DNA of 64,000 bases, from positions 496,001 to 560,000 of the forward strand of contig NZ_PYMA01000001.1 of the NCBI RefSeq assembly GCF_003026495.1, given 5' to 3'. Origin of the DNA: Photobacterium sanctipauli. GTDB lineage: Bacteria > Pseudomonadota > Gammaproteobacteria > Enterobacterales > Vibrionaceae. This document shows, one piece after another, positions 36,695-44,636 of this stretch; position 1 is the stretch's first letter; each line of letters starts with the position of its first letter. A model generated the notes under the pieces. It saw only the letters and a program-made list of their open reading frames with translations. It made no database searches and was not told where the DNA came from. Position numbers and translations under genes: made by a program.

Positions 36695-39153
36695 TATTTT
36701 ACAATCGGATTAACATCGGCATTTTCAGGAAATAACCATGGCTTATCATTGATATAGCATTCACCAGACCAAGACAGGGTGAATGTTTGCTCTTGTGGAG
36801 AGGCCACAGTGGCGGTTAAGTCTGTACCTTCGTCACTGAGCACAATCGTTTGCTGCTTCCACTTCTCGATAATTGACTCGAAGTCGCCATTCAAGGTACC
36901 AACCGATACATGCCAGGCCGTCTTAGCCCCATAGCAACGCACTTCCCTTCCGCGGGTAATGCCGCTTTCCACCAGTTCTATTGGGCTTGAAGCCCCAATG
37001 ACCGCATAGGCTTGCCCTGACCGCACAAAGCACCAATGTGAATCCACCACGATCTCATCAAGACTTTCCGCAGGTAAGTACAGGTGGGTATACGCTAAAC
37101 GCGGGGCATCGCCCAAGTCATACACCATCATGGCACTATGCTGGTGCTGCATCACCCTTGGCAAAATACCATTACCCGCCCAGTAGGATGGTCGGCCATC
37201 GCCACCGGGTACGTCCTCGCCCGGGTGGTTAATCCAAAGGCGCGCTTTCGGGTTATGGGCAAATTGAACATCCAGTACATGTTGTTGGTGCCCCGGTTGC
37301 CCTGTATGGTGGTCTACCACACATGACAGCGTTACGCCCTGCTGTTTCCATGCCGTGACTTTGGCACAGCGATCCATCCCCTGAGTGTAATAAGCTTCCA
37401 CCGTCTCACGCCCCGTCAAGGTTGCCACTTCATGGGTCAATGCCGATGGTTGGTACTGGCTGAGGCAAAACATCGGCAATGATGCACACATGCGGGTATG
37501 CCAACCCTGACCCCATGCAACATGACCAAACCCGGCCAGTTCTGTCATCTCATTCGCCATGAGCTCTTTTTCGTATACCCGGCCCATGGTGCCACCCGCT
37601 ACACCATCCTGATAATGAAGCGCCCCCATTAGCATCAGCCGATCGATCACGACTTTCGCCTTCTCACGAATAGACGCGCACTCGGCCAGCTCGTAAAGCG
37701 CGAATAGTCCGATGTAGTCAATCGGGTAGTAACAAGATGAATTCCACTCAGTTAAACCGTGCTCAAGAATATGGTCGAACCAACAATGCAGGCGCTCGGT
37801 GGCTATTTTCTGTTGCTGCTGACCAGTACGGCCTGAACACAGGAACTGTTCGCGAGGGAAAAACTGTCCTGCTAATAGCTGAGACACATGGAAGCAAAGC
37901 ACATGGTTCTCACTCCAAAACCACATTGAATCGTTGCCCGGCTCGTCTAGCCAATAGCGATAACCCAAAATGGACGAACGGGTCCGATCCCACAGTTTCT
38001 CCGGCAGCTGGGTATAGCGATGCTTATGCCAAGCCCAAAGCACAGAGACCATCCAAAAATCGGAGCAGTCTTCGCGCACACTGATCTTTTGCAGCGTGCG
38101 GTTCAATATCGAAGCGGCTTTATCGGGGTGCTGGTCCAGCTCCAACAATGCCAATAACTTGCCAGTAATATCCATACCGTCATTAGCGGTATAGTAAAGC
38201 GCATCCATTTTTCGCTTAGATAGCGAGATGCTAGAAGGGGCCTTCTCGCCTGGCATGATGTTGATGCCAAAGTGGCGTGTGATTTCAACCCCCTGCCAAA
38301 GGAAGGTCAATGCCACAGAATAATGCGCCGGTTTCAATGACGTCGGTAAGTTGACACTGAAATGTGCTTCACCTTCCTCAATGACTTGAGGTGAAACTCG
38401 CTCATGGGTTTCTTCCTCGTTAGACATCCCGGTTACCACCCCCGATATATCCAGTTGCCCTTGCAGCTGGCTCGCGCAATCAAAGTACAGCTTATGGTCG
38501 GCAACATTCATCTCAAATGCCAACTGCGAGACAAAGGACTCAAGCGTTGCAACGTTTTCACTATCAAGCTTGGCTAGGCTCGCATCGATGGTACGCGGAT
38601 CTAAAGAAGTCAGCTCAAATAAGAATTGGGTATCGCGCTCATAGAGCTCTTCGGCATGAACAACAATTTCGTTTGTCCCCGCATTCAGAGGCAAAGCCAC
38701 TTCCGTTTGTTGCTCAGTATTTCTTTGAAAAGGCGTAAACGTGCTAGCCAACTTGCCATTTACCCAAATTCGCACCCCACCACAGGTAGATAGCCTAAAG
38801 CGATACTCACCTGCTTCAGCAACAGTCAGCAAGGTTTCGGCCCAGCGTTGCTCATGGGTTGGAATATGAATAAAGCCAGAGAAATCAACTTTGTGGCTAC
38901 CATTGGCAAAATAAACCAGCTCAGTCGGGGCCTTATCAGCCAAATTCACGGTCCGGTTCGCCATCGACTGCCAGAACACTTTGCGGCAAGGTAAATCACC
39001 AACATCAACAAAGCCGTTCTTGAACTTATATTGCACACGGTCAACCATGGTTTCATGATCTTCAAACTGACCGAAGCGGCGTTGTATTGGCTGAGAAACC
39101 AAAAATCGAGTCAAGGTATCGCCTTGATTTATCTTCCAGCTAGCGTTCTGCAT
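36694..39153 (-). CDS. Unrecognised cytoplasmic three-domain enzyme, lyase-like alpha toroid (819 aa)
   Basis: I do not recognise the family. Residues about 60-210 form a beta-sandwich with ligand-binding look (AGEYRFRLSTCGGVRIWVNG, NAGTNEIVVHAEE). Residues about 310-600 look like an alpha/alpha toroid with conserved-looking WFWSENHVLCFHVSQLLAGQ, EWNSSCYYPIDYIGLFALYELA and GHVAWGQGWHTR (candidate His/Tyr/Asn active site). A C-terminal beta domain (610-819) has WCFVRSGQAYAVIG. This domain order is that of several polysaccharide lyase families (PL8/15/17/21 type). No signal peptide, so it would act on imported oligosaccharides. Coupled to GH105, so a product with a 4,5-unsaturated uronic acid is plausible. 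Confidence 0.6.
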   Translation of the reverse strand: MQNASWKINQGDTLTRFLVSQPIQRRFGQFEDHETMVDRVQYKFKNGFVDVGDLPCRKVFWQSMANRTVNLADKAPTELVYFANGSHKVDFSGFIHIPTHEQRWAETLLTVAEAGEYRFRLSTCGGVRIWVNGKLASTFTPFQRNTEQQTEVALPLNAGTNEIVVHAEELYERDTQFLFELTSLDPRTIDASLAKLDSENVATLESFVSQLAFEMNVADHKLYFDCASQLQGQLDISGVVTGMSNEEETHERVSPQVIEEGEAHFSVNLPTSLKPAHYSVALTFLWQGVEITRHFGINIMPGEKAPSSISLSKRKMDALYYTANDGMDITGKLLALLELDQHPDKAASILNRTLQKISVREDCSDFWMVSVLWAWHKHRYTQLPEKLWDRTRSSILGYRYWLDEPGNDSMWFWSENHVLCFHVSQLLAGQFFPREQFLCSGRTGQQQQKIATERLHCWFDHILEHGLTEWNSSCYYPIDYIGLFALYELAECASIREKAKVVIDRLMLMGALHYQDGVAGGTMGRVYEKELMANEMTELAGFGHVAWGQGWHTRMCASLPMFCLSQYQPSALTHEVATLTGRETVEAYYTQGMDRCAKVTAWKQQGVTLSCVVDHHTGQPGHQQHVLDVQFAHNPKARLWINHPGEDVPGGDGRPSYWAGNGILPRVMQHQHSAMMVYDLGDAPRLAYTHLYLPAESLDEIVVDSHWCFVRSGQAYAVIGASSPIELVESGITRGREVRCYGAKTAWHVSVGTLNGDFESIIEKWKQQTIVLSDEGTDLTATVASPQEQTFTLSWSGECYINDKPWLFPENADVNPIVK

Positions 39154-39206
39154 CGTTACTACTCAATATCAAAATGTTGTTTCATTTTACAACCGCAGAG
39201 CCTGAG

Positions 39207-39219
39207 TGCAATATTTGCA
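39207..39219. promoter_or_regulatory. LacI-type operator 1 (TGCAATATTTGCA)
   Basis: Palindromic arms TGCAA/TTGCA around TAT, 54 bp before the start of the 819-residue enzyme gene. It is the sister of the site at 39357, centre-to-centre 150 bp. Both lie in the divergent promoter region shared with the LacI-family gene. Confidence 0.6.
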
Positions 39220-39356
39220 TTTGTTGCACAATTTAATTTCGAGATTACTGTCTCACACACCGTATTAAACCAGCCAAAACCAGTGAGACCGATCACATAA
39301 AAGGACTAGTTTTAGTGCAAAAAGGCGGAGATACATCATAAAACCATCCCCGCCAA

Positions 39357-39369
39357 TGCAAAATTTGCA
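39357..39369. promoter_or_regulatory. LacI-type operator 2 (TGCAAAATTTGCA)
   Basis: Perfect 6-bp arms about a central A. Half-sites TGCAAAA occur at 39316 and 39385 as well. It lies just upstream of the LacI-family gene, so autoregulation plus repression of the divergent GH105 operon, perhaps by DNA looping with operator 1, is likely. Confidence 0.65.
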
Positions 39370-39451
39370 CTAAGTGAGCAATCAATGCAAAAAGTCTAAT
39401 TTTCATGGTAAACTGCCGACAATAACGTCAAATAATGAGAATAGATTCAGC

Positions 39452-40489
39452 GTGACTTTAAAAGATATTGCACAGCAGGCAGGTGTTTCTGTCAGTACGG
39501 TTTCGCGGGTGCTAAACGGGACGGCAACCATTAGCCAACCGGTCAAAACTCAGATTATGGATATCGCGCAGGCAACGGGGTATCTAGATAAAGTAAGAAA
39601 AAACAAAGCTGTTGAAGCCCCCTCCCTGGCAGGCAAAAAGCTGCTACTGGTTACTCCCCGCGATGCAATATTGAATCGCAGCGGTAATATGATTTCCTAC
39701 GCCTTGGTAGAGTCGATCAAAAAAGCATGCAATGAGCAGAATATCGCGCTAACCTCATTCTTGACCGAAGCTAACCGCCTGTCAGTGCAAAAGTTGCATC
39801 AGCTTCTCAACAAGCAACAGTACGATGGCATCGTAGTGGTATGGGCAGATCAGTCTGAACTGCTTGCGGTCATTAGTGATCATCACATCCCTACTGTCTT
39901 GATCAATGGTGAGGACAGGGCCATGAATGTTGACTCGGTTGGGGTCAGCAACCGCTACGGTGCGATGGCGGCGGTGAATCACTTACTGGATAAAGGCCAC
40001 CACAATATTGGCTTGCTTAGCTATTCTGGCCGCCAAACCATTTACCTTCGTGAAAACGGTTACCGTGATAGCTTGTATAATGCCAAGCAGCCGATTAACC
40101 CCAATCACCATATTACCGCCGAAAACTTTAGCGATGATGCCGCTGAAGCCGCTGTCGAAGCATGGTTGGCTAATCACGACACCCTGCCGGTGAGCGCGCT
40201 ATTTTGCGTTACAGACGGCCTTGCGCTCGGTGCCATGTCAGCATTACAAAAACACGGTTATCGTATCCCTGAAGACATCTCCATCGTTGGCATGGATGGC
40301 ATTCTGCCGCTTGATTTGATCGAGCCGCAGTTGACTACAGTCAAGCTACCTTTTGAACCCCTACCCGCTGAAGCCCTACGCATACTGGAAAGGCAAATCT
40401 GCTTTGGTGAAAAGCGTGAATACCATATTCACCTAGAGCTGAGTTGTGAGTTGATAGAGCGAGATAGCGTTAGGGCAATTGATGGCTAA
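39452..40489 (+). CDS. LacI-family regulator of the GH105/GPH operon (345 aa)
   Basis: The DNA-binding head begins VTLKDIAQQAGVSVSTVSRVLNG, the canonical LacI N-terminus. The sugar-binding core follows (KLLLVTPRDAILN, GIVVVWADQ, SALFCVTDGLALGAMSAL, PEDISIVGMDG). The frame opens at GTG 39374, but that would add 26 residues ahead of the helix-turn-helix. GTG 39452 gives the usual start, though its ribosome-binding site is poor, so the start is uncertain. Divergent from the 819-residue enzyme-GH105-GPH operon, with twin palindromes between. Confidence 0.85.
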   Translation: MTLKDIAQQAGVSVSTVSRVLNGTATISQPVKTQIMDIAQATGYLDKVRKNKAVEAPSLAGKKLLLVTPRDAILNRSGNMISYALVESIKKACNEQNIALTSFLTEANRLSVQKLHQLLNKQQYDGIVVVWADQSELLAVISDHHIPTVLINGEDRAMNVDSVGVSNRYGAMAAVNHLLDKGHHNIGLLSYSGRQTIYLRENGYRDSLYNAKQPINPNHHITAENFSDDAAEAAVEAWLANHDTLPVSALFCVTDGLALGAMSALQKHGYRIPEDISIVGMDGILPLDLIEPQLTTVKLPFEPLPAEALRILERQICFGEKREYHIHLELSCELIERDSVRAIDG

Positions 40490-40519
40490 GTATTAATTAG
40501 CTATGCCATACTCCAATAC

Positions 40520-40547
40520 AAAGAAAGAGCCAAAGGGCTCTTTCTTT
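40520..40547. terminator. Bidirectional intrinsic terminator
   Basis: Perfect 12-bp arms AAAGAAAGAGCC/GGCTCTTTCTTT with an AAAG loop, between the LacI-family gene (+) and the dienelactone hydrolase-like gene (-), with T/A-rich flanks on both sides. Confidence 0.88.
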
Positions 40548-40550
40548 TTA

Positions 40551-41309
40551 CTAAATTTCATCTAAATAGGTTAAGAATCGCTGCCACGATTTATAGTCAG
40601 CATCTTGGCGGTAATTATTAGAGCCATACACAGTGAATGCATGGGGGGCACCACTGTAGACAATCATCTCGTTACTTACCCCAGCTTGCTCAAGCTCTTG
40701 TGATAATCCGGCAAAATCAGCCATCGGAATGGCTGCGTCAGCGGCACCATGAAGGACCAAGATATTGCCTTTCGACTTGGTGTAATCCTGCCCATCAGGG
40801 GTCTTTAGGCCGCCGTGGAAGGTAACAAAACCCTTCATATCCGCCCCCGAGCGAGCCAGCTCCAGTACCGCAGCCCCGCCGAAACAGTAACCCATCGCAA
40901 CGGTATTATCGGTATTAGCCCCAAGCGAATCAGCCATCGTTATGGCACCTTCCATTAAATCACGCATTTTCTGGCGGTCTTTATACAGCTCACCGGTATG
41001 CTGGCGCTTGTCTTTCATTTCGGTTGGGCGAACCCCAGCTCCGAATAGGTCAGCGGCAAAAACGGCATAACCTTCCTCAGCCAGCATTTGGGCCCGCTTA
41101 ACTTCATAATCGGTGAGTCCATCCCAATCATGGATCAATAAGATCAGCGGGGCATCTTTCTCGGCAGGGGTAATATAGTACCCTTCATAATTTTCGCCAT
41201 TCACCTTGTACTCAACGTCTCGGCCTTGTTCTGCCCACGCTGCGGTAGATAGGGTCGTTGAGATAGAAGCCAACGCGATCACTGCACCTGCTGCCAGTCT
41301 GCTTTTCAT
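40551..41309 (-). CDS. Exported dienelactone hydrolase-family protein (252 aa)
   Basis: The start at 41309 has GGGAGAG upstream and opens a signal peptide (MKSRLAAGAVIALASI..., cleavage near AAWA). The alpha/beta-hydrolase core has LILLIHDWDGLTDYE, the nucleophile Cys142 in GYCFGGAAVLEL, the acid Asp in LHGAADAAIP, and the His in SGAPHAFTVYG. This is the Cys-Asp-His triad of dienelactone hydrolases. The periplasmic location is not typical of the chlorocatechol enzyme, so a general lactone or ester hydrolase role is likelier. It lies in the polysaccharide cluster but has no direct partner. Confidence 0.85.
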   Translation of the reverse strand: MKSRLAAGAVIALASISTTLSTAAWAEQGRDVEYKVNGENYEGYYITPAEKDAPLILLIHDWDGLTDYEVKRAQMLAEEGYAVFAADLFGAGVRPTEMKDKRQHTGELYKDRQKMRDLMEGAITMADSLGANTDNTVAMGYCFGGAAVLELARSGADMKGFVTFHGGLKTPDGQDYTKSKGNILVLHGAADAAIPMADFAGLSQELEQAGVSNEMIVYSGAPHAFTVYGSNNYRQDADYKSWQRFLTYLDEI

Positions 41310-41393
41310 TACACTCTCCCATGTATATTGCGACATAACTGCATAGGTAAGTGTAGGCAAACTCAGCAAGAGTTTGTGACAGTACGAAATTTT

Positions 41394-41795
41394 TTAGTCG
41401 AGATCCGCCAAGGCAAGATCCAACTCAGGGCTTGGATGCCAATCATCAGCGACGACATCACCGTGTTTAACGGTATGCAAGTCAGTACCCGGACGAACAA
41501 ATACATTGTGGGGTACGCCAACTTTGGCTGTCACGATCTCACCGGAGGTATATTGCTTCACGACAGGAACGCCATCGTGCAACTCGGCAAACAAGATCGA
41601 ACCCGACTGCACGATATAGGTCTCGAGTGTACTGAGGTGATAATGGCTATTTTGCCACGCCCCTCTATCGCCACAGCCCGCTCCCTGATAGACAGTACGG
41701 ATATAGCCGGAGCCATCATTGGCTTTCATGCGGTAACGGATTTCCCCATTCCCCATCACTTCTTTGCTGGTCTCTAACAACGGATGTGGCTCCAA
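41394..41795 (-). CDS. Cupin-domain protein, start uncertain (133 aa)
   Basis: Single-domain cupin. Motif 1 is NSHYHLSTLETYIVQSG (H-x-H-x5-E metal ligands), motif 2 GEIVTAKVGVPHNVFV (last His). It could bind a metal and act on a sugar or sugar acid, but the family is not recognised. The frame begins at a TTG without a ribosome-binding site, only three codons after an in-frame TAG that ends the preceding 64-codon gene. It may therefore be the second half of one interrupted gene, or restart from TTG 41795 or ATG 41756. Confidence 0.6.
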   Translation of the reverse strand: MEPHPLLETSKEVMGNGEIRYRMKANDGSGYIRTVYQGAGCGDRGAWQNSHYHLSTLETYIVQSGSILFAELHDGVPVVKQYTSGEIVTAKVGVPHNVFVRPGTDLHTVKHGDVVADDWHPSPELDLALADLD

Positions 41796-41804
41796 CTGGG
41801 TTAA

Positions 41805-41999
41805 CTACTTATCGGCATTGAGCTTTTCAAGCAATGTGCTGACCTGCTCCACACCTTTGGCAGAGTCGCATAAACTGATGGGGGTGACTAGCCCTAGCTC
41901 AATGTTTTCAGTATTAAACCATGATTCAGTTTGTTGCTGATCATCAAAGTAATCGTTGGCAAGATCCAACAATGTTTGGGGAATGGCTGGCTTTTCCAT
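41805..41999 (-). CDS. DUF2384 (MbcA/ParS/Xre antitoxin C-terminal-like) small protein (64 aa)
   Basis: Well-placed GGAG before the ATG. The residues ESWFNTENIELGLVTPISL...GVEQVSTLLEKL match the toxin-binding domain pattern W-x2-T-x-N-x2-L-x4-T-P-x3-L-x5-G-x2-V-x3-L of Xre/MbcA/ParS antitoxins. No helix-turn-helix precedes it and no RES/ParT toxin gene is adjacent, so a toxin-antitoxin role is unsupported. It ends at TAG 41805-41807 in the same frame as the following cupin; see the note there. Confidence 0.6.
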   Translation of the reverse strand: MEKPAIPQTLLDLANDYFDDQQQTESWFNTENIELGLVTPISLCDSAKGVEQVSTLLEKLNADK

Positions 42000-42112
42000 A
42001 AGCGTTCTCCTTATTCACTTCCTCACTCTCATTAAGCTACCGATAAACCACACACTTAGCCACTACCAAGCTCACATTTGCTGTGCTGATTGTGTGAGCT
42101 AAAAAACAAAAA

Positions 42113-42143
42113 CGCCAAAGTGCCTATTTAACGTACTTTGGCG
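42113..42143 (-). terminator. Intrinsic terminator after manA copy 2
   Basis: 9-bp arms CGCCAAAGT/ACTTTGGCG with a 13-nt loop; on the minus strand it is followed by TTTTTGTTTTTT. It closes the lyase-porin-manA transcript. A second inverted repeat, AGCTCACA/TGTGAGCT (42069-42100), lies just beyond it, near the promoter of the DUF2384 gene. Confidence 0.85.
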
Positions 42144-42218
42144 CCGCTTAATCGGGTCATTCGCGATTAATGCACCCTACTCAGGGCAATGGCTTCGCTG
42201 GGGGGCGCGATAAACCAT

Positions 42219-43406
42219 TTAGTTAAATGCCCGGACAGCTTTACCTATCCCGGAATACTGGTATGTCGCACACCACTCGGGGATCATGGCAGATTCACCG
42301 GTTCTCAATGTCAGTGTTGAGTCAGCCGTCTTTAGTGTTAGTTCGCCTTGCAGGCACAGCAAAATTTCAGCACTTCGCACATATTCAGTGTGCGTGTCTT
42401 CGGTGAGGGTCAATACTTCAAAGCCAAAGTCATCGACAGGCACCAAGTAGCGTTCCTTATGCCCTTGTACCTGAGGTTTCAGCTTCAAGAATTCGTATGG
42501 AATTGGCTCAAAACGGGTATTCTTCAATAACTCTTCGACATCCATATGTTTTGGCGTTAAGCCAGCACGCAACACGTTGTCTGAACTCGCCATGATTTCA
42601 ATGCCTGTTCCCTTAATGTAGGCATGGGGGGTTTCTGCATCGAGAAACATCGCCTCGCCGGCGGTCAGCTCAATCACATTCAGCATCAGCGGCGCGAACA
42701 AGCCCACATCATCAGGGTACTCCTGCGCAAATTCAGCTATCAATCCAAAAGCTTCGCGCGCCTTACCGCTCGCGCCCTTGTTGTCGATACCCGTCATCAA
42801 TTGTGAAATCGCCAATGTTTTCTCATCACCCGACAAAGAGATAAACCGGCGGAAAAACATCCCGAGTTGGATGGGTGTTGGGTATGCCTTCAGCTCTTCG
42901 ACATCTTGCTTGAGAGCGATACAGCCAGATTGTTCGAACAGCTCGACCATTTCAGAAATAACGCGAAAGCCGTTCATCGCCTTGTAATTGGTTAGGGCGT
43001 AAACCATCTCCGGCTTGTGGTTTGGATCTTTGTAATTGCGCTCTGGCGCATCTAACGGAATACCCGCCTCGTTTTCACGCGCAAAGCCCTGCATCGCCTT
43101 TGATTTTTCAGGGTGAACCTGAATAGACAATGGCTTATCCGCCGACAGCACTTTCATTAAGAAAGGTAATTCGCCATATCGCGCTTGGGTATAGCGTCCC
43201 AGGATATGCTCTGGTGACTGGTCTATGTAGGTTGAAAGCAATTGGCTTTCGCCTTGGTTACTGATCTGAGAGCAACCATTGGGATGTGCTCCCATCCATA
43301 ATTCGGCCTGTGGTAAATTGCCTGGGTTATTAATACCAAACAACGCATTCATTGCTGTTTTACTGCCCCAAGCATAATTCTGGATAACATTCGACAATTT
43401 AAACAT
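42219..43406 (-). CDS. manA: Mannose-6-phosphate isomerase, class I, copy 2 (395 aa)
   Basis: Same family as copy 1, with zinc residues Gln96/His98 (LSIQVHPEKS), Glu133 (NHKPEM) and the His in AETPHAYIKG. It is identical in length and very similar throughout to copy 3 at 55498, so the two are recent duplicates. The gene follows the KdgM porin and the 963-residue secreted enzyme on the same strand and is closed by a strong terminator. This suggests that polysaccharide breakdown here yields mannose-6-phosphate or needs its conversion. Confidence 0.93.
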   Translation of the reverse strand: MFKLSNVIQNYAWGSKTAMNALFGINNPGNLPQAELWMGAHPNGCSQISNQGESQLLSTYIDQSPEHILGRYTQARYGELPFLMKVLSADKPLSIQVHPEKSKAMQGFARENEAGIPLDAPERNYKDPNHKPEMVYALTNYKAMNGFRVISEMVELFEQSGCIALKQDVEELKAYPTPIQLGMFFRRFISLSGDEKTLAISQLMTGIDNKGASGKAREAFGLIAEFAQEYPDDVGLFAPLMLNVIELTAGEAMFLDAETPHAYIKGTGIEIMASSDNVLRAGLTPKHMDVEELLKNTRFEPIPYEFLKLKPQVQGHKERYLVPVDDFGFEVLTLTEDTHTEYVRSAEILLCLQGELTLKTADSTLTLRTGESAMIPEWCATYQYSGIGKAVRAFN

Positions 43407-43538
43407 ATTTAATTTGCTCTTTTATTTCAGGTATGAGAAATAACTGCCGAGCTTTCACCCGGCAGAATATGAATGAATTCCACGTACAGTTGGAAATACC
43501 TCATGTAAAAGAGGTGATGCTTAAATTAAGTTCGGTGC

Positions 43539-43584
43539 TTATTTATTATCAATTTTCACTTAAATAAAATTGATGGATAAATAA
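43539..43584 (-). other. AT-rich stem-loop between kdgM-like gene and manA copy 2
   Basis: TTATTTAT-(bulge)-ATCAATTTT pairs with AAAATTGAT-(bulge)-ATAAATAA, loop 9 nt, 35 nt after the porin stop. It has little GC and no clear T-run, so it may be an mRNA 3'-end structure after the abundant porin message. A second small hairpin (CTGCCG/CGGCAG, 43444-43465) lies before manA. Confidence 0.45.
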
Positions 43585-43619
43585 TGAAGTTACCAGTGTT
43601 TACTGTACGGCAGCGGAAA

Positions 43620-44363
43620 TTAAAGGTTCATGACAAAACCGAAACGGATAGCGTAGTCATTCTCACGCTCACCATTTGAATTAACATAGGTTTCATCCAG
43701 CGATACCAATTCCATGTATGGCGTCCAAGTGTCGTTCAACTTGTAGTTCACCATGACAGTGTGCTCCCAGTAATCGTCACGGCCAGTACCCTGATCAACT
43801 CCGTCTTGGAAACGGTAGCGCGGGTTATACATCAGGCCAACATCACCCACTGATTTGGAGAACCAAATGTCGAACTGGTTTGAAGAGCCGCGAGTGTTAC
43901 CACTGCCGTCTAGGTAGGTTTTGCCATTGGCATCGTTCGACCAGTTGTAGCGGTAACGACCCGTTACAGACAAGCCATTGTCAAAGCTCGTACCCAGTTT
44001 CAAATATGGACGGTATTCCGTCCAGTTTGGCGCAGTCACCAATACCAAACCCGGTGACCAGTAAGTGCTGTCGTTAATCTGGAACTTATAGGTTGCTTCA
44101 AACTCTTGCGCAGCCGCTTTTAGGCCGTTTTTATCTTCATCGTTTGAATCATTACCGCCAAAGTAACTGTCGTTGTGGATCTGGGCTGCTTCCGCACTGA
44201 AATAAAAGCCATTATCAAAGGTGTGCATAAACTTTACGCGGCTATCTTTATTTTCAGAAGTGGTGTTGTAACCCAAACGAACGTCTAACTTTGTCTCGCC
44301 GGCAAATGTAGGATAAGCCGTACTTGCTAATAAAGCAGCACAGATCAGGGCGTGTTTTTTCAT
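43620..44363 (-). CDS. KdgM-family acidic-oligosaccharide porin (247 aa)
   Basis: Signal peptide MKKHALICAALLASTAYPTFA, then a 12-strand-like small barrel ending FGFVMNL. Typical KdgM features are LDVRLGYNTTSENKDSRVKF, FEATYKFQINDSTYWSPGL, WTEYRPYLKLGTSF and the closing DETYVNSNGERENDYAIRFGF. KdgM porins pass oligogalacturonates and other acidic, lyase-generated oligosaccharides across the outer membrane. It sits between the 963-residue secreted enzyme and manA, supporting an anionic polysaccharide as substrate. Confidence 0.88.
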   Translation of the reverse strand: MKKHALICAALLASTAYPTFAGETKLDVRLGYNTTSENKDSRVKFMHTFDNGFYFSAEAAQIHNDSYFGGNDSNDEDKNGLKAAAQEFEATYKFQINDSTYWSPGLVLVTAPNWTEYRPYLKLGTSFDNGLSVTGRYRYNWSNDANGKTYLDGSGNTRGSSNQFDIWFSKSVGDVGLMYNPRYRFQDGVDQGTGRDDYWEHTVMVNYKLNDTWTPYMELVSLDETYVNSNGERENDYAIRFGFVMNL

Positions 44364-44636
44364 TATTAAGCCTATTTTAAATAGTGGTATTTTGTTTCGA
44401 GGTCACTATAAAAGGCGATGAAAGGGAGGTAAAAGGTATGGTCATACATTTGATGTATGAAGGTTCATGTGGAAGTTTGGTCACAGAATAAATAACCATA
44501 ATGACATGCTATTATGAACTTTAACCTCAAGCAGTTTCATAATAGCATCGCCATTATTTATCCGTATATTCTGATTGGTATATTAATTATTAGTTCCCCA
44601 AAATACGTCCGGATTTTTATTGCCATTCAAACCCAT
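44364..44636. promoter_or_regulatory. Intergenic region with long inverted repeat ahead of the KdgM-type gene
   Basis: A perfect 13-bp inverted repeat, ATGCTATTATGAA (44506-44518) and TTCATAATAGCAT (44536-44548), with a 17-nt loop. Outer partial arms ATAAATAA/TTATTTAT extend it. No GC-rich stem or T-run, so it is more likely an operator or cruciform than a terminator. It lies between the end of the 963-residue enzyme gene and the porin start, about 150 bp before the porin ATG. Confidence 0.5.

Noticed and set aside
41805..41999. Toxin-antitoxin module based on the DUF2384-like domain
   Set aside because: No RES or ParT-type toxin and no helix-turn-helix are adjacent; only the isolated binding-domain pattern is present.
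44506..44548. Calling the long inverted repeat an intrinsic terminator
   Set aside because: The stem is AT-rich and no T-run follows on the minus strand, so termination is not supported.
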